NCBI GenBank assembly: GCA_022702705.1
Contig: CM040428.1
Coordinates: 54,491,198 to 54,555,197 of the forward strand
Origin: Papilionanthe hookeriana x Papilionanthe teres
Taxonomy: Eukaryota > Streptophyta > Magnoliopsida > Asparagales > Orchidaceae
Direction of reading: 5' to 3'
Length of the DNA stretch: 64,000 bases
The stretch's first letter is position 1, and every line of letters starts with the position of its first letter. Made by a program: the position numbers and the translations under genes. This document shows, piece by piece, positions 11,030 through 21,629 of the stretch. The notes beneath the pieces are model-generated. The model ran no database searches. It was not told where the DNA came from and worked only from the letters and a program-made list of their open reading frames with translations.

Positions 11030-11515
11030 TCTTTTCTCGTGAAGAGAGGATGAAGCTCTCTTTATAGAGTCTTCACAACAATTAATACATGAATATGAAT
11101 TATTTGATCGGATAATCCTGAGAGCTTCCTTTGAACAGATACTGTTTGCAATCTTGGATTCGTTGGATTCATTTTGTCGAGATACTCGATTCGACTCGAG
11201 CTTTCCAGATTCAGCATCTATTTGACCTCGCAAATGTATATGAAAAACTTCCAAAGATGGTTTGACGTCATGGTCAATTTGGTTCGGATTGGACCAATTT
11301 TGATATCATTAGCTCTGTCGTGTCGTGTCAGTCAGTTTGACTGTATGTTTGTTGAAATCAGAGCTTACAGATGACTTTTAATTCAAATTCAAACATTTCT
11401 TGCTTACCTCAATATCAATTTCATGCATCGAGATACACATTAGATAATTAAAATTTATTGATGATGTATCAGTTGTCCTCTATTTTTAAGCAATATATAT
11501 ATATATATATATCAT
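11030..11515. repeat. LTR-G fragment (3' portion without minisatellite)
   Basis: Aligns by eye with the distal part of the copy at 38030-39102. Shared landmarks are CTCTTTATAGAGTC (TATA-like), TGATCGGA, ATTTTGTCGAGA, TCTATTTGACC, AATTTTGATATCATT and a GTCAGTTTGACT…TGTTTG block. It lies upstream of the YCED2 start, about 130 bp beyond exon 1, so it may form part of that gene's upstream region. Confidence 0.6.
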
Positions 11516-12196
11516 AACAAATAAAAAATAGATCCCCTTCAAAGGAATTCCAATCATTTTATTTAGAACATGGATATGGGAGTTTGTGTATAGATTACAA
11601 TATAATCATTGGAATTTGAAAAGTGAGTAAGAAATTTATGTAAACTCCTTAACAGCAATTTCAAACACATTGAATTCAACTTTGCTAATTCATGATGTTC
11701 ATATCTCCATTTAATAACAAAAATTGGCCTTTTCAACATCATCTTTGGTTGATTGTGTGAATAAGTAATAAGTATTTGATTTTCCCTATGAAATTTCATT
11801 TGATTGAAGTCAAATATCTGTGTTGAAAGAGACACTTTTAAAACAATGACAATCAAGTGATAGAATCTGCTTTCGGTGATTAAAGGTCTGTTTGGGGCAT
11901 CAATACGATAGCATGTCCACGACCGCTAGACATGCTTTTAATCTGTTAGGTAAACTGCATTTTGACATGATTTTCAAAAAGTTATCACTGCAACCTGCGT
12001 TTTTTCATCAGTCCTGGCTAGGTGCGGTGGTTGCTTTGTAACTCTGATCTTACTTTTTTTTTTTTTTTTAACGTACTTTAAAAAAATTATTCTAAAAGCA
12101 AAGTGCTCCAACCCATAAAATGCAAAACAAACATTGCTTCTCTTTCAATTAATCTAATCCAAACATACTTTCATTTATATTACGGAATTTTTATGA
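11516..12196. other. AT-rich spacer with one Tourist-like left end, up to the gap
   Basis: A Tourist-like terminus GGTCTGTTTGGGGC begins at 11886. A partner cannot be placed because the assembly gap starts at 12197. No gene is seen. Confidence 0.4.
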
Positions 12197-12694
12197 NNNN
12201 NNNNNNNNNNNNNNNNNNNNNNNNNNNNNNNNNNNNNNNNNNNNNNNNNNNNNNNNNNNNNNNNNNNNNNNNNNNNNNNNNNNNNNNNNNNNNNNNNNNN
12301 NNNNNNNNNNNNNNNNNNNNNNNNNNNNNNNNNNNNNNNNNNNNNNNNNNNNNNNNNNNNNNNNNNNNNNNNNNNNNNNNNNNNNNNNNNNNNNNNNNNN
12401 NNNNNNNNNNNNNNNNNNNNNNNNNNNNNNNNNNNNNNNNNNNNNNNNNNNNNNNNNNNNNNNNNNNNNNNNNNNNNNNNNNNNNNNNNNNNNNNNNNNN
12501 NNNNNNNNNNNNNNNNNNNNNNNNNNNNNNNNNNNNNNNNNNNNNNNNNNNNNNNNNNNNNNNNNNNNNNNNNNNNNNNNNNNNNNNNNNNNNNNNNNNN
12601 NNNNNNNNNNNNNNNNNNNNNNNNNNNNNNNNNNNNNNNNNNNNNNNNNNNNNNNNNNNNNNNNNNNNNNNNNNNNNNNNNNNNNNNNNNNNNN
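12197..12694. other. Assembly gap (498 N)
   Basis: Run of undetermined bases. Open frames crossing it have no meaning. It interrupts the LINE fragment that starts right after it. Confidence 0.99.
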
Positions 12695-12965
12695 TGTAAT
12701 CCACTCATCCACCGAAGCATTCTCATCTCAGCAACACTTGATTGAAAATTTTATGCTTCTCTTTTATAGGCCAACATTATGCACCATAAAACATTGCAGG
12801 TCTCACCACAATCTCATAAATTAAGTCGAGGCGGTACTTTTCTATAACACAATAGGCCCGGAGCATTCCTCCACTTGAACCATCCAGCTTGAATTCTACT
12901 AATAAAAACCTCATCTATATCAAGGTCGCTTTGAACAATGGACCCGAGATATCTAAAATGTTAAC
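12695..12965 (-). pseudogene. RTE-type LINE reverse transcriptase fragment (post-RT region)
   Basis: Minus-strand translation gives RYLGSIVQSDLDID, RIQAGWFKWRNAPGLLC and RKVPPRL, then, after a frameshift, VLWCIMLAYKR and SVAEMRMLRWMSG. This is the conserved stretch downstream of the RT domain in plant RTE-like LINE proteins, where the usual form is AEMRMLRWM followed by a G-H-T motif. The reading frame breaks at least twice. The rest of the element would lie in the gap. Confidence 0.75.
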
Positions 12966-14640
12966 TCGTTTTAATGATTTGATCAATCATTGTTACAACT
13001 TTCCATTAGATCTACTACTACTGAAATTACATTCCATGTATTCAATTTCAATTGGTCCTAATTAAATAAATTTTGAACAAGTCAACACTAGGGACAGTTT
13101 ATTCTTAGCTATACATAACAATGCCTATTCAGTTTGAGTAGGGGCAACCTAGACAGATTATTTATATTCTATGTTATTAAAATTACCTGATTTTTATTGC
13201 CTGGAAATAAAGATAATAATGGGAAAAATATGTTCATCCTATATAAGTACAAGCCTTATTTATTAAAGACTATTTCTACTCAAAATTTTCTGCACCTCTT
13301 GCAAGCCAGTGGTTGAAAGGCAAATAAAAATTCAAAACATAATCAGACTTATTATGTTTATCTCTACATCAAAAGTGCTCCAAGGGCGTGAACACAAGTT
13401 TCAGATTATTCAGTCTTTGCTGAGCAAAACGGCATATTTACATTCATAAAGAAAGCAAGGAATGTAAAATTAGGTTGCACAAATGCCACCTAGAATCCAA
13501 AGACAATCAGACAAGTCAAAGGTGAACCTATTCAAAGATTTACATACATACCACTCAATTCCTGTGTATTTTTACATATAATACCTAAACTTCAATTTTT
13601 ACCACCTTACCTATGAATTGAAAAAGTATATTTCACTTTTTTAAGATGGTGGTATTTTTTATGTGATAAGAAAGATTTGGGTATAAAAGTAAATTTAGAT
13701 GTTAGATATGTAAATACATAAGAATTGGGTGGCATCAATGTAAATGACCCAAATTATTTTATCAAATGAAACACAATAGAAGCTACCAAATAAGGTTTGC
13801 ATCTCAGAGAAAGCCCAACTTCACTTATCAAGTAATGTAGGAGAATGAACAATACCTAGGCCATCTCCTATGAATAAGAGAAATATAATAAGAGAAATAT
13901 GGGGAGAAAACCTTACATTAGGCACCTTTTTGCACCCACCTATGGGAGTCTAACTATATGTGCAATGCTTTACCGCAAATGAGATCTGATAGGATATTGA
14001 GAATATGAGATAATTAGTTTTATAATTAGGTTAAAAATATATAGTTAATTAGTTAGAAATCAGTGTTGGTGAATTAATAGTTATTGTATTCTATAAATAT
14101 TTTTCATTTGAGAGATTGAAAGAATAGAAAAAAAATGTGGTAAGCTTTTCTTCTACTTCGTGTTTCCTCTTCTCTCTCTTTCTCTCATCCCTATTTTCTC
14201 TAGTTACAGACATCCTCAATTTGTCATTTGTCATTCTCAAATCTGAGTTTATCTTCTCTAATCCTCTCCCACCAACTTTTCAAATTGTAGGCATCCTTAA
14301 ATTGCGGATTAAAGATCCAAAAAATTGGTTCGTGTTTTCAATATCCATCCTATCATTTTCTACAAAAGTTCATTTGGGAAATCCTCCATGACTCATCCAC
14401 TTCAGATTCCCATCAGCATAATCAAACAAGTCACAGGGCAGATTGCAATTTAAGAAAATATTAACAAAGAAAACAATAATTAATCCACAGCAAGTCAAGT
14501 AAGATGCATTGATGGCCATATCAGGCCTACAATTCGCATCAATTAATGTCAAACACCCCACAACAGGGCAACAGTGTAAAACAATAGCAGAAAGATAGCA
14601 TATGCATCCGTGAAAACTTACGTATTAAGAGTATGATATA
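12966..14640. other. Intergenic AT-rich region with one FB-1 copy
   Basis: Apart from the FB-1 copy at 13530-13748 I see no gene. Around 14090-14220 a CTATAAATATTTTT box is followed by a pyrimidine-rich leader (TCTCTCTTTCTCTC), which looks like an LTR or a transcription start, but no coding region follows. The minus-strand frame at 14370-14561 has no recognisable motif. Confidence 0.4.
13530..13748. mobile_element. FB-1 foldback MITE
   Basis: Left arm GATTTACATACATACCACTC and right arm GAATTGGGTGGCATCAATG … TAAATGACCC pair with each other. Length 219 bp, near the family norm. No clear target duplication. Confidence 0.75.
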
Positions 14641-14677
14641 AAAATATTATCATCCCAAAGCCTTATTAACGAAAACC

Positions 14678-15265
14678 CTAATGTCCCTCATACCCTTCTT
14701 TCGCCGGCACCGACTCCGCGATCTTGACATATCCCATCTTCTTAGGAGATTCATCCTCCTCATCTTCCTCGCCATCTCCATAGCTGCAGATTTCGTAGTG
14801 ATTAGCGAAGAGAGACCACGCTAGGTACATGATCGCGCCGGTGAGAGCACCGCATCCTACGCCGAAGAGGAGTCCGGCAACGACGACGAGGATATCCTTG
14901 GCCCTCTCCTGGAGTGAGCTCATGCCGAAGGAGGGCTCCGCCTGGACCACCTCCGCTGGGCGGCGCGGGCGATCGACGATCATCGGGCGGAGGGTGCTTG
15001 AAGGTAGTGCAAAGGCGCTTGAAGAGGTGATAGGGCGCAGAGGACGGAAAATACGATAGATGGCGAAGTATCCGCCAGAGGATGGAGAGGAAGAGGGGTT
15101 GCGATGGTCGGAGATCTGTGGAAGATCGAACGATTCGGAGGAGGTGAAGGTGTAGGAGATGAAGAGAGTCTTACAGGGGTGGAAGTGTACGCCGGGGCGT
15201 GCGGCTGCACCGGCGGCGAGAAGAAGTACGGCGAAGACGGCGAGGAGGAGCGATGGAAAAGCCAT
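14678..15265 (-). CDS. Small membrane protein with signal peptide and acidic tail, unknown function
   Basis: A single uninterrupted exon of 195 codons plus stop. It is markedly GC-richer than the surrounding DNA, with codon use typical of a real gene. Residues 1-23 (MAFPSLLLAVFAVLLLAAGA…) form a signal peptide or anchor. A Ser/Pro-rich segment follows (about 55-92) with RPRRPAEV near 100. One strong transmembrane helix spans about 124-150 (ILVVVAGLLFGVGCGALTG…). The tail is acidic (GDGEEDEEDESPKK) and ends EGYEGH. It resembles a plant-specific uncharacterised family with a FHPCKTLFISYTF block after the signal peptide, but I cannot name it. The likely topology is type I with the acidic tail in the cytosol. 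The leader on the minus strand is CT-rich. The start is the only ATG ahead of the hydrophobic segment. Confidence 0.8.
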   Translation of the reverse strand: MAFPSLLLAVFAVLLLAAGAAARPGVHFHPCKTLFISYTFTSSESFDLPQISDHRNPSSSPSSGGYFAIYRIFRPLRPITSSSAFALPSSTLRPMIVDRPRRPAEVVQAEPSFGMSSLQERAKDILVVVAGLLFGVGCGALTGAIMYLAWSLFANHYEICSYGDGEEDEEDESPKKMGYVKIAESVPAKEGYEGH

Positions 15266-15564
15266 GTGCGCGACGGAGAAGGAAGACGGACCGAGGGTTG
15301 AGTGGTTGTGCGGGTCTTCTCATGCGTTCCACAAATTATAGTTTAATGAACGGAGATTCCAAAGTCAAGTCAGATTAGTATCATTATAATGTATTTGAAA
15401 TTTTTTTTTAAATTATTTAGATTAATATAAAATAAATATAGGAATTTATATAGCTATTTATACGGAGCCAACCAATGTATTTTTCTTATAATTATACTAT
15501 GTTTTTTTGCCAAAATTTTGCCTCTTTAAAATTTATTTAAAATCCCCAAAAGGTTATTACTATT

Positions 15565-16400
15565 TGTTGGATCTTTGTTTATTCTTTGTGAATAAGGATC
15601 CGAGAGTTTGAGTCGAGTGAAGGAGATAAGGAAGAGAGAGTAGAATAAGTTTGAGATTATTGTAAGGAGAATCGAGGGAGAGTTCCCTTCATTCGTATTT
15701 TTACCCCGTACTTATAGAGGTGTGTTTTGTACAATTATAGAAATGAGGGAATGGTTATTAAAATCGTTTTTAATGTCATTAAGGCTCTAATTGATTATAT
15801 AGATTTTATGTCATATTTGTATTACAATTTGAATTTCAATATTAATGTTAATTGGTTGGTCGGTTGACTTAACCGATTGAGGCGACCGGCTAAGTGACAT
15901 CTAAACCCTATCGAGTGCACGTTGGTCGGTCGAGGTGTTCTGTTGTATGATGATCTTGCTCGGTGCTTTTGGTACGGTCAACTAGAGTGGTCGGTTGTGA
16001 GGTGCTTGTTCGGTTTGTGCAGGGGTTGGTTGGTCAAATGTGATCAACAGGCTTTTTTCGTGGTGAGTCATGGTTCATTTTTATTCGGCTCGAGTCTTAC
16101 AGGAAGGTCTTAACTAGATCTTGTTGCAGCTCAAGTGGGATATCTGACGAGACTTGCTGTCGGGATGATTCACGCCTCACTTTCGACAAGCTTGTCGCTA
16201 TCGAGTGGGAAACCATATCTAGAGCTTGAGCCTAACTCAGGTTTGGAGATGCAGCTTCATGCTCGGCCTTGGATCGTCGGTTGATTGCTTACCTCTAAAC
16301 GTAGCTCTGTTATCTTGGTCGTTCATTTTCTTTAGATTTGTGCTAGTATTATTGGAATATATATATTAGTTCCTCGAGTTTTCCTGCTTCTTGATAGCGA
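15565..16400 (-). repeat. Probable LTR (minus orientation) with GGTCGGT repeats
   Basis: Read on the minus strand, this block ends …AAGATCCAACA at 15565, the CA end of an LTR. It has a CTCTATAAGTACGGGG TATA-like box upstream of a CT-rich leader near 15640-15720. The plus strand between 15850 and 16050 is studded with TTGGTCGGT/GTCGGTTG words. The other terminus and a target duplication were not found, so the outer limit is approximate. Confidence 0.4.
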
Positions 16401-16569
16401 CAGCTACAATAAGAACCGAAAAAATTATTAAACAATCGTTAGCAATAAATTTGTGAATTGATTGAACATGTGTCTTCCCTTAGGATTTTGTGTCCTATGT
16501 GTGTTATAAATAGATATGATTTGTGCCTTGTATCATTTGTTGTCAATTTCTCTTACTGAGGTGCATTAT

Positions 16570-17520
16570 GGTTGACAAATCGAATCAATATTGTGAAATC
16601 CTGAAAGACTGCGAGGGCATGGTTTCGGATTCCCTCCTCTATAAAGACGAAGAAGGCGGTGATGAAGGATAAACGGGTGTGGCCCAAATTTGACCTGGTC
16701 AACATAGTTAGCTCATCTGACGATGTGAAAGGTCAGTCACTGAAGAGGCGTCACTGAGGGGCCTCAGAGTTTGGTTCAAGTGTGAGTGTTGAGGGCCAGC
16801 AGTCCCTTCCGACTGAGGCGAGCGGTAAGAAGTTTGGGGGGAGTGGCTGTCACGACCCTCCCGCAGGCATTGTCGTAGAAAAGTGGGGGTATCTCAGTGC
16901 CGGAGGGAGAGGAGGCTTTTAAGACTGTTTCATCCATGGAGAGATTTATGGATGAATTGGTCGGGTCAGAGAAACACCAGGACGTCAAGTAGTGAAAGAA
17001 TGTCGCGACATCTACCATTACCACAGTGGTCGTTATTCGGATTGGAGATGTGGGGCTCCTGCCGCCGTTGGCTGTAGTAATTCATCAGCCACGAGATCCA
17101 TCGTCCATGATAGATCTTCGACTGGGGGGACTGTCGGGGCGGGTGCAATCCCCCGAGATCATAGAGCAGCGAGCTTGTGACATTGGACTGTTAGCTGGGA
17201 CGGTCGGCTCTTTTGAGAGACTCATCAGAAGTTTGGCTGTGGATCTGATGCAGAAGCTGTTTGCTCACCTAGATGCTGAAGTAGCGGTTCTGTGAAGGAG
17301 CTCGTCGCTCTCCGAGGAGGGCTAAATGAGGTGTTGTGCGAGCTGGAGGCACTCTATGAGATGTCCGATCTGGCAAAGTTCAGCAAGGATGTTGATCGGG
17401 TGGATCCGATTAGGTTGGGTGGAGAGATGGTTTTCTGGAAGTTGAGGAGGCATGTCCTCTTCGGAATCTTGGAAGACCCCTTTATAAAATGCGTTATTCG
17501 AAGCCTGTAATAATGTTATT
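16570..17520 (+). pseudogene. Decayed gypsy-type retroelement protein, coiled-coil portion
   Basis: Plus-strand frames hold pieces typical of the C-terminal half of plant putative gypsy-type (PF04195-containing) proteins. There is a KDKRVWPKFDLVNIVSSSDD segment near 16665. A helical, charged region (SFERLIRSLAVDLMQKLF, RGGLNEVLCELEALYEM) follows at 17200-17380. The frame is broken by stops near 16750, 16920 and 17295. It may be one end of the same retroelement as the next feature in a rearranged order. Confidence 0.5.
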
Positions 17521-17723
17521 TGTAATAAAATGATATTTTAATGAATTTTTTGAAACGATAGTGTAGTACTTATCATTATGTGATGCTTCGTCGGACGTGT
17601 CTGCCTTATAAATAGAGGAAGGGGCCGCATCTTTTCACTTTACGTGCTTTTATTTCTTTCTTTTTTTCTTTGACTTTCTTATCTCCCCTCGTCTTTCGGC
17701 TCGTTCTGATCTTTTCTCTTGAG

Positions 17724-18480
17724 ATGGCCCCTAAATGCTCGCCTGTCTTGTTCGGCTCTTTGAAGGGCACCAACCCTTCTTTTCTAACAGAGAACAAAGT
17801 GAGGGAACTGCAACAAATGAATGTTCTCAACGAGGGCATAAGTCTTCGAATGTTTCCCGAATCGGCGCGAGCGACTGATTGTTTAGGAAAAGACATGGTC
17901 TTTTATCGAGACCAATTCAAGTATGGCCTCCGATTTCCCTTGTGTCAGCAGCTCAGAAGCATCTTCAACACCTATGGGGTTATTTTAGTGCAAGTGATGC
18001 CGAACTCCATAGCCACAATCAAGGCTTTTGTCCTTTTTTATCGACGGAAGAATTCTGTGTGGTCGATCGAACTCTTTAGGTACTTCTTCTCATTTAAGGT
18101 CAATATGGAGGGCTACGCTATATTGTCAACAAGCAAGGAACATCACTTAGTAGAAGTGGGGAATACGATAAAGGATTGGAAGAAGTTCTTCTTGGCTCCT
18201 ATTTTAGCACCTGGGGAATCCGGACCGAGCCGTCAGGATATAAGGTGTTCGAGCCCAGGTCTCTTCCATAGAGTATGATTGTTGCCATGGAGATGTTTTT
18301 TGGTTGTCTTGTCTTAGTTCCTCAATATACCTTTGAAGACACAATTACTCATGTGTTAACATGTAAAATGACGGAGGAGCAATGACACAACCTGAACATT
18401 GTAGAGGAGGTACGAGCGAAGGTGGAGAACCTAAAGTTGGCTGCCACGGGTTAGAAGTGGAAGCGTCTCTCGAAATCAGG
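17724..18480 (+). pseudogene. Putative gypsy-type transposon protein (PF04195-like domain)
   Basis: From the ATG at 17724 (MAPKCSPVLFGSLKG…) one frame runs to 18278, with a stop and frameshift after. The diagnostic part is FYRDQFKYGLRFPLCQQLRSI … YGVILVQVMPNSIATIKAF, which has the pattern of the plant PF04195 (Transposase_28) domain: a GLRFPL block, then a PNS block. A TATA-like box (ATAAATAGAGG at about 17608) lies about 115 bp upstream. After the break a second frame continues with VAMEMFFGCLVLVPQYTF. It is a retroelement-derived frame, not a host gene. Confidence 0.65.
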
Positions 18481-18530
18481 TAATCTTGTAGGAGATGAGG
18501 ACCCTTTCATTGTGTGGCCCTCGGGAAAAT

Positions 18531-18700
18531 GGTTGTTTTTGAGCTATTTTGGGTGCTTAGGCGCCAGAAACAGGCGTTAGACTTCCAGGGGCTTGATTTT
18601 AAACATCCAAGAAAGCATTTTGGCCACCTAGGCGCCCGGAGCTGGTGCCTAGGTGCTGGTTTAGCCCCGAAACCCTGATTTACATCAGGAGCGCCAGACG
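18531..18700. repeat. LTR-like block with GGCGCC-type short palindromes
   Basis: Contains CTTAGGCGCC, CACCTAGGCGCCCGG and GTGCCTAGGTGCTGG within 120 bp, an array of near-palindromes centred on CTAG. The LTRs of the copia element at 31-35.6 kb carry closely similar words (CTTATGCGCCC, GGCGCCTAAGCGCC), so this is probably part of a related LTR. Confidence 0.45.
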
Positions 18701-20036
18701 AAGGATTTTCTTGATCAGTAAGCCACGGGAGACTGCATATGAGTGAAACATAGTCTCATGACTTCAAAATTGAGTATTTTGATCAGCTATACATTGGGAA
18801 AATCACCGCTAATGGTCGCCCTACGTCACGACATGGGTAGGGCATTATGAACACTAACCTTTCTGTAGCATGTGTAGGAGGACTCATTGACTTCCCTTGG
18901 CCACGAGAGGCTCCAGATGGACGTGCAATGACTTCTAAACACCATAATGGGCACTGAATATGTCTCATGTCTTAAATGAGCCCCTCATACGGCGGTTTCT
19001 CCTAGGTAAGGCAAAATCACCGTCAACCCTAGCACCATGCCCAAACAAGTGTTAGAGAATCCTTGATGGGTGTCTTAAGCTACGGGATACTGCAGATGAA
19101 CCGTGAACTATCCTGAGTCATGCAGGTGTACACCCTACACTTGTAACATCAAAAAGTGATGCCAACAATGACCCCACTTGGTGGGATAAAGGCTTCTTCT
19201 TATCGTTGTTGTATCATTTTTCTCCATAATATGTGCCATTTATAGAATGAAAAGCTCTCATTATAAGGCAACTAGGCAACTGCAACTAACACACTTTCAA
19301 TACCAAGCAATGATAAGTTGACATGGTTTCACAACATTAGTCAAGTCTCAAAATCAACTATATTGATCTCTTTTCTTCATACTAGAATTGCTAACCTAAC
19401 CCTATTCTCTCTTATACATCATGTATAAGGAACTTTTAAGGCATTTAGCAATGGGGGTTGAAAGAGGGATGGAATAGTGTATGCAAAGATCAAGAGAAGC
19501 AAGGAGAAGAAGATTGATGTGAATAAGTGCTTTGGCGAGCTTTTGAGTGTGTATGCAGGTGGCAGCATGTGCACAAATTTACTATAATTGAAAATTTGTA
19601 GTTGAAGGCTTCCATCTTGTTAAAATATCCAAAATACACAATCTGAAATGCCTAGAGAAAAATTAATATATTTATATTTGTAGAACAAATAGAGCAACAA
19701 TATACAAAAGATTACACAATGAAGTATATTGTAGAATAATAATAGTCTATTTTGTGTAGATCATCTTTCCTAGCTAGCCCATCTAACAAAAATGACTTTA
19801 AGACCCTTCATAAACTTTTTCTTTTCTTTAGTCTCTGTTTCTGTCACTCTTCCCCCTCTTAAACCCTTGCAAATAAAAGGAAATGAACCTTTTTTATTTT
19901 TATTTTAAAAAAAAGTTTCTTAAAAGTATATATATATATATATTACCACAAAATCAAATATTATTAAGCTTAGGTGGTTTTGTTACATCTGACATGAGGG
20001 ATAGATAATAGATCCCCATGTTAAAGAGCTCTAAAG

Positions 20037-20072
<36 letters not shown>

Positions 20073-21629
20073 CAATTAGTAAAATTGTATAAATTTTATT
20101 TAAATGTTCATATTAACTCATTTAAATCTTGAAAGTGATAATTTCAAAAATTTTGGAAAAATAATAAAAATAAAATACATCAAGTCTAAAATGCACTAGC
20201 AATAACAGTGTGCAAAATGGTCGGGATCATTTAAAAAAAAACTGTTTAGAAAAAAATGAACTCTTAAACATCAAGGCGTATTTTGGTAAAATTGTTCGAA
20301 TTTTATTAGAGACTCTAAAGTAACCAGCTAAGTAGTAATTCTCAATGAGATAAAATCGTGAGACCATTAAGCTAAAACAAATAATATCTCAATGGATGCT
20401 AGATTATCAAAAATAATGTCTGAGCTTTGCACCAACCTCAAGATGTAAACAAAATGTTATACAAAACAAAAGATTACAATATAGGAGCCATCTCTTGAAC
20501 CCTGGATAGAGATAAGTGCAACATAGTGAAAGTCACATCTTAATTCTTTAAGGGCTGCCTCTTGAATCTTATATGATTGATTAATGATTGTGGGATAAGA
20601 ATATCGATGAGAATGTTAATTATTTATGTGATATCAATATGCCTTCTAGTGTAATTTCATCTAAAACTATAAAATTAAGGGTCAGCGGTGCAATTGTAGT
20701 GCCGCATCGCACCGCAGTTTAGTCTATTTAGGTAAACTGCGTTTCGACAACTTTTCAAAAAACTATCACTGGAATCTACATTTTCCCACCACTCATGGCT
20801 AGGTGCTGTGACAACTTTCTAGCTACGGTGTCTGACTTACAATAAACACCACAAGTTTTTTAGCATCAAATTATTATTTAGTAGTTTCACAACTGTTTTT
20901 TAATAAGCTGCAGCTTGTCTCAAACAGGACTAAATGTACTCATGAGAGACCCCTCTTATGTTGAGTGGCCTTTGGAGAAGTTATACAATGGGACAAAACC
21001 ATCAGACAATTAGCTCAATAAGGATAGCATCTTGACTTGTTCGAGTTGTGACAATTGGAGGTGAGTGGTGGACTTAATTTGAGTTAGTTGGTGTAGCTTC
21101 CATTTACATCGTGTTTCCCAACCAATAGCAATAATAAATAAATATAAAATTGCATGTTTCTTCCCCTCATTTTAACTTTAACATTAATCATCCAAAAATT
21201 ACATTAAAAACATTAAGTAGTCTCAATAATATGAAGAAAATTTACACAAACAAATCCTTCAATGTTATGCAGCACTTTCTAAACCTCAAGTAAATAGGAA
21301 TAAAGTATTTCTATACAGAATAAACATAATACAATCATAAATGCATACATCAGTTCTTTTACATGCAATCATTTCTAAGCTTTAGTCACCCTTTTAACAA
21401 ATTTCAAATGCAAAATATTAAACTAATTATCATAAAGTATCTCATTTGTAAGCAATACATAAACCAAAATTGTGAATATGGTCAACAAACTTAATAATTG
21501 TCAACCACTTGAAATTAGCTCACCCCTTATTTCCAATTAGATACAACAAATCATCACTATTTGTGAATTTACAGGTTATGACCGTATGCATAAATTTCGA
21601 CAAAACCAAGAGAAACAAACCTGTTGGCT
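18701..21629. other. Intergenic region with (TA)n tracts and one Tourist-like MITE
   Basis: No gene seen. (TA)n tracts lie at about 19928-19942 and 20040-20070. The sequence between 18770 and 19200 is of mixed GC with no open frame of note and may be further retroelement debris. The CRK gene ends at 21630. Confidence 0.4.
20679..20930. mobile_element. Tourist-like MITE
   Basis: The right end, inverted, reads GTCCTGTTTGAGAC and the left end begins GGGTC. The flanks are TAA on each side (20676-20678, 20931-20933). The internal sequence (GCATCGCACCGCAGTTTAG, TTTTCAAAAAACTAT) is shared with the elements at 9842 and 11886. Confidence 0.55.

Noticed and set aside
12103..12726. Open frames on both strands across 12103-12726
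   Set aside because: They consist almost wholly of undetermined bases in the gap.
14829..15341. Plus-strand frames opposite 14678-15265
   Set aside because: Shadows of the GC-rich minus-strand gene, without domains.
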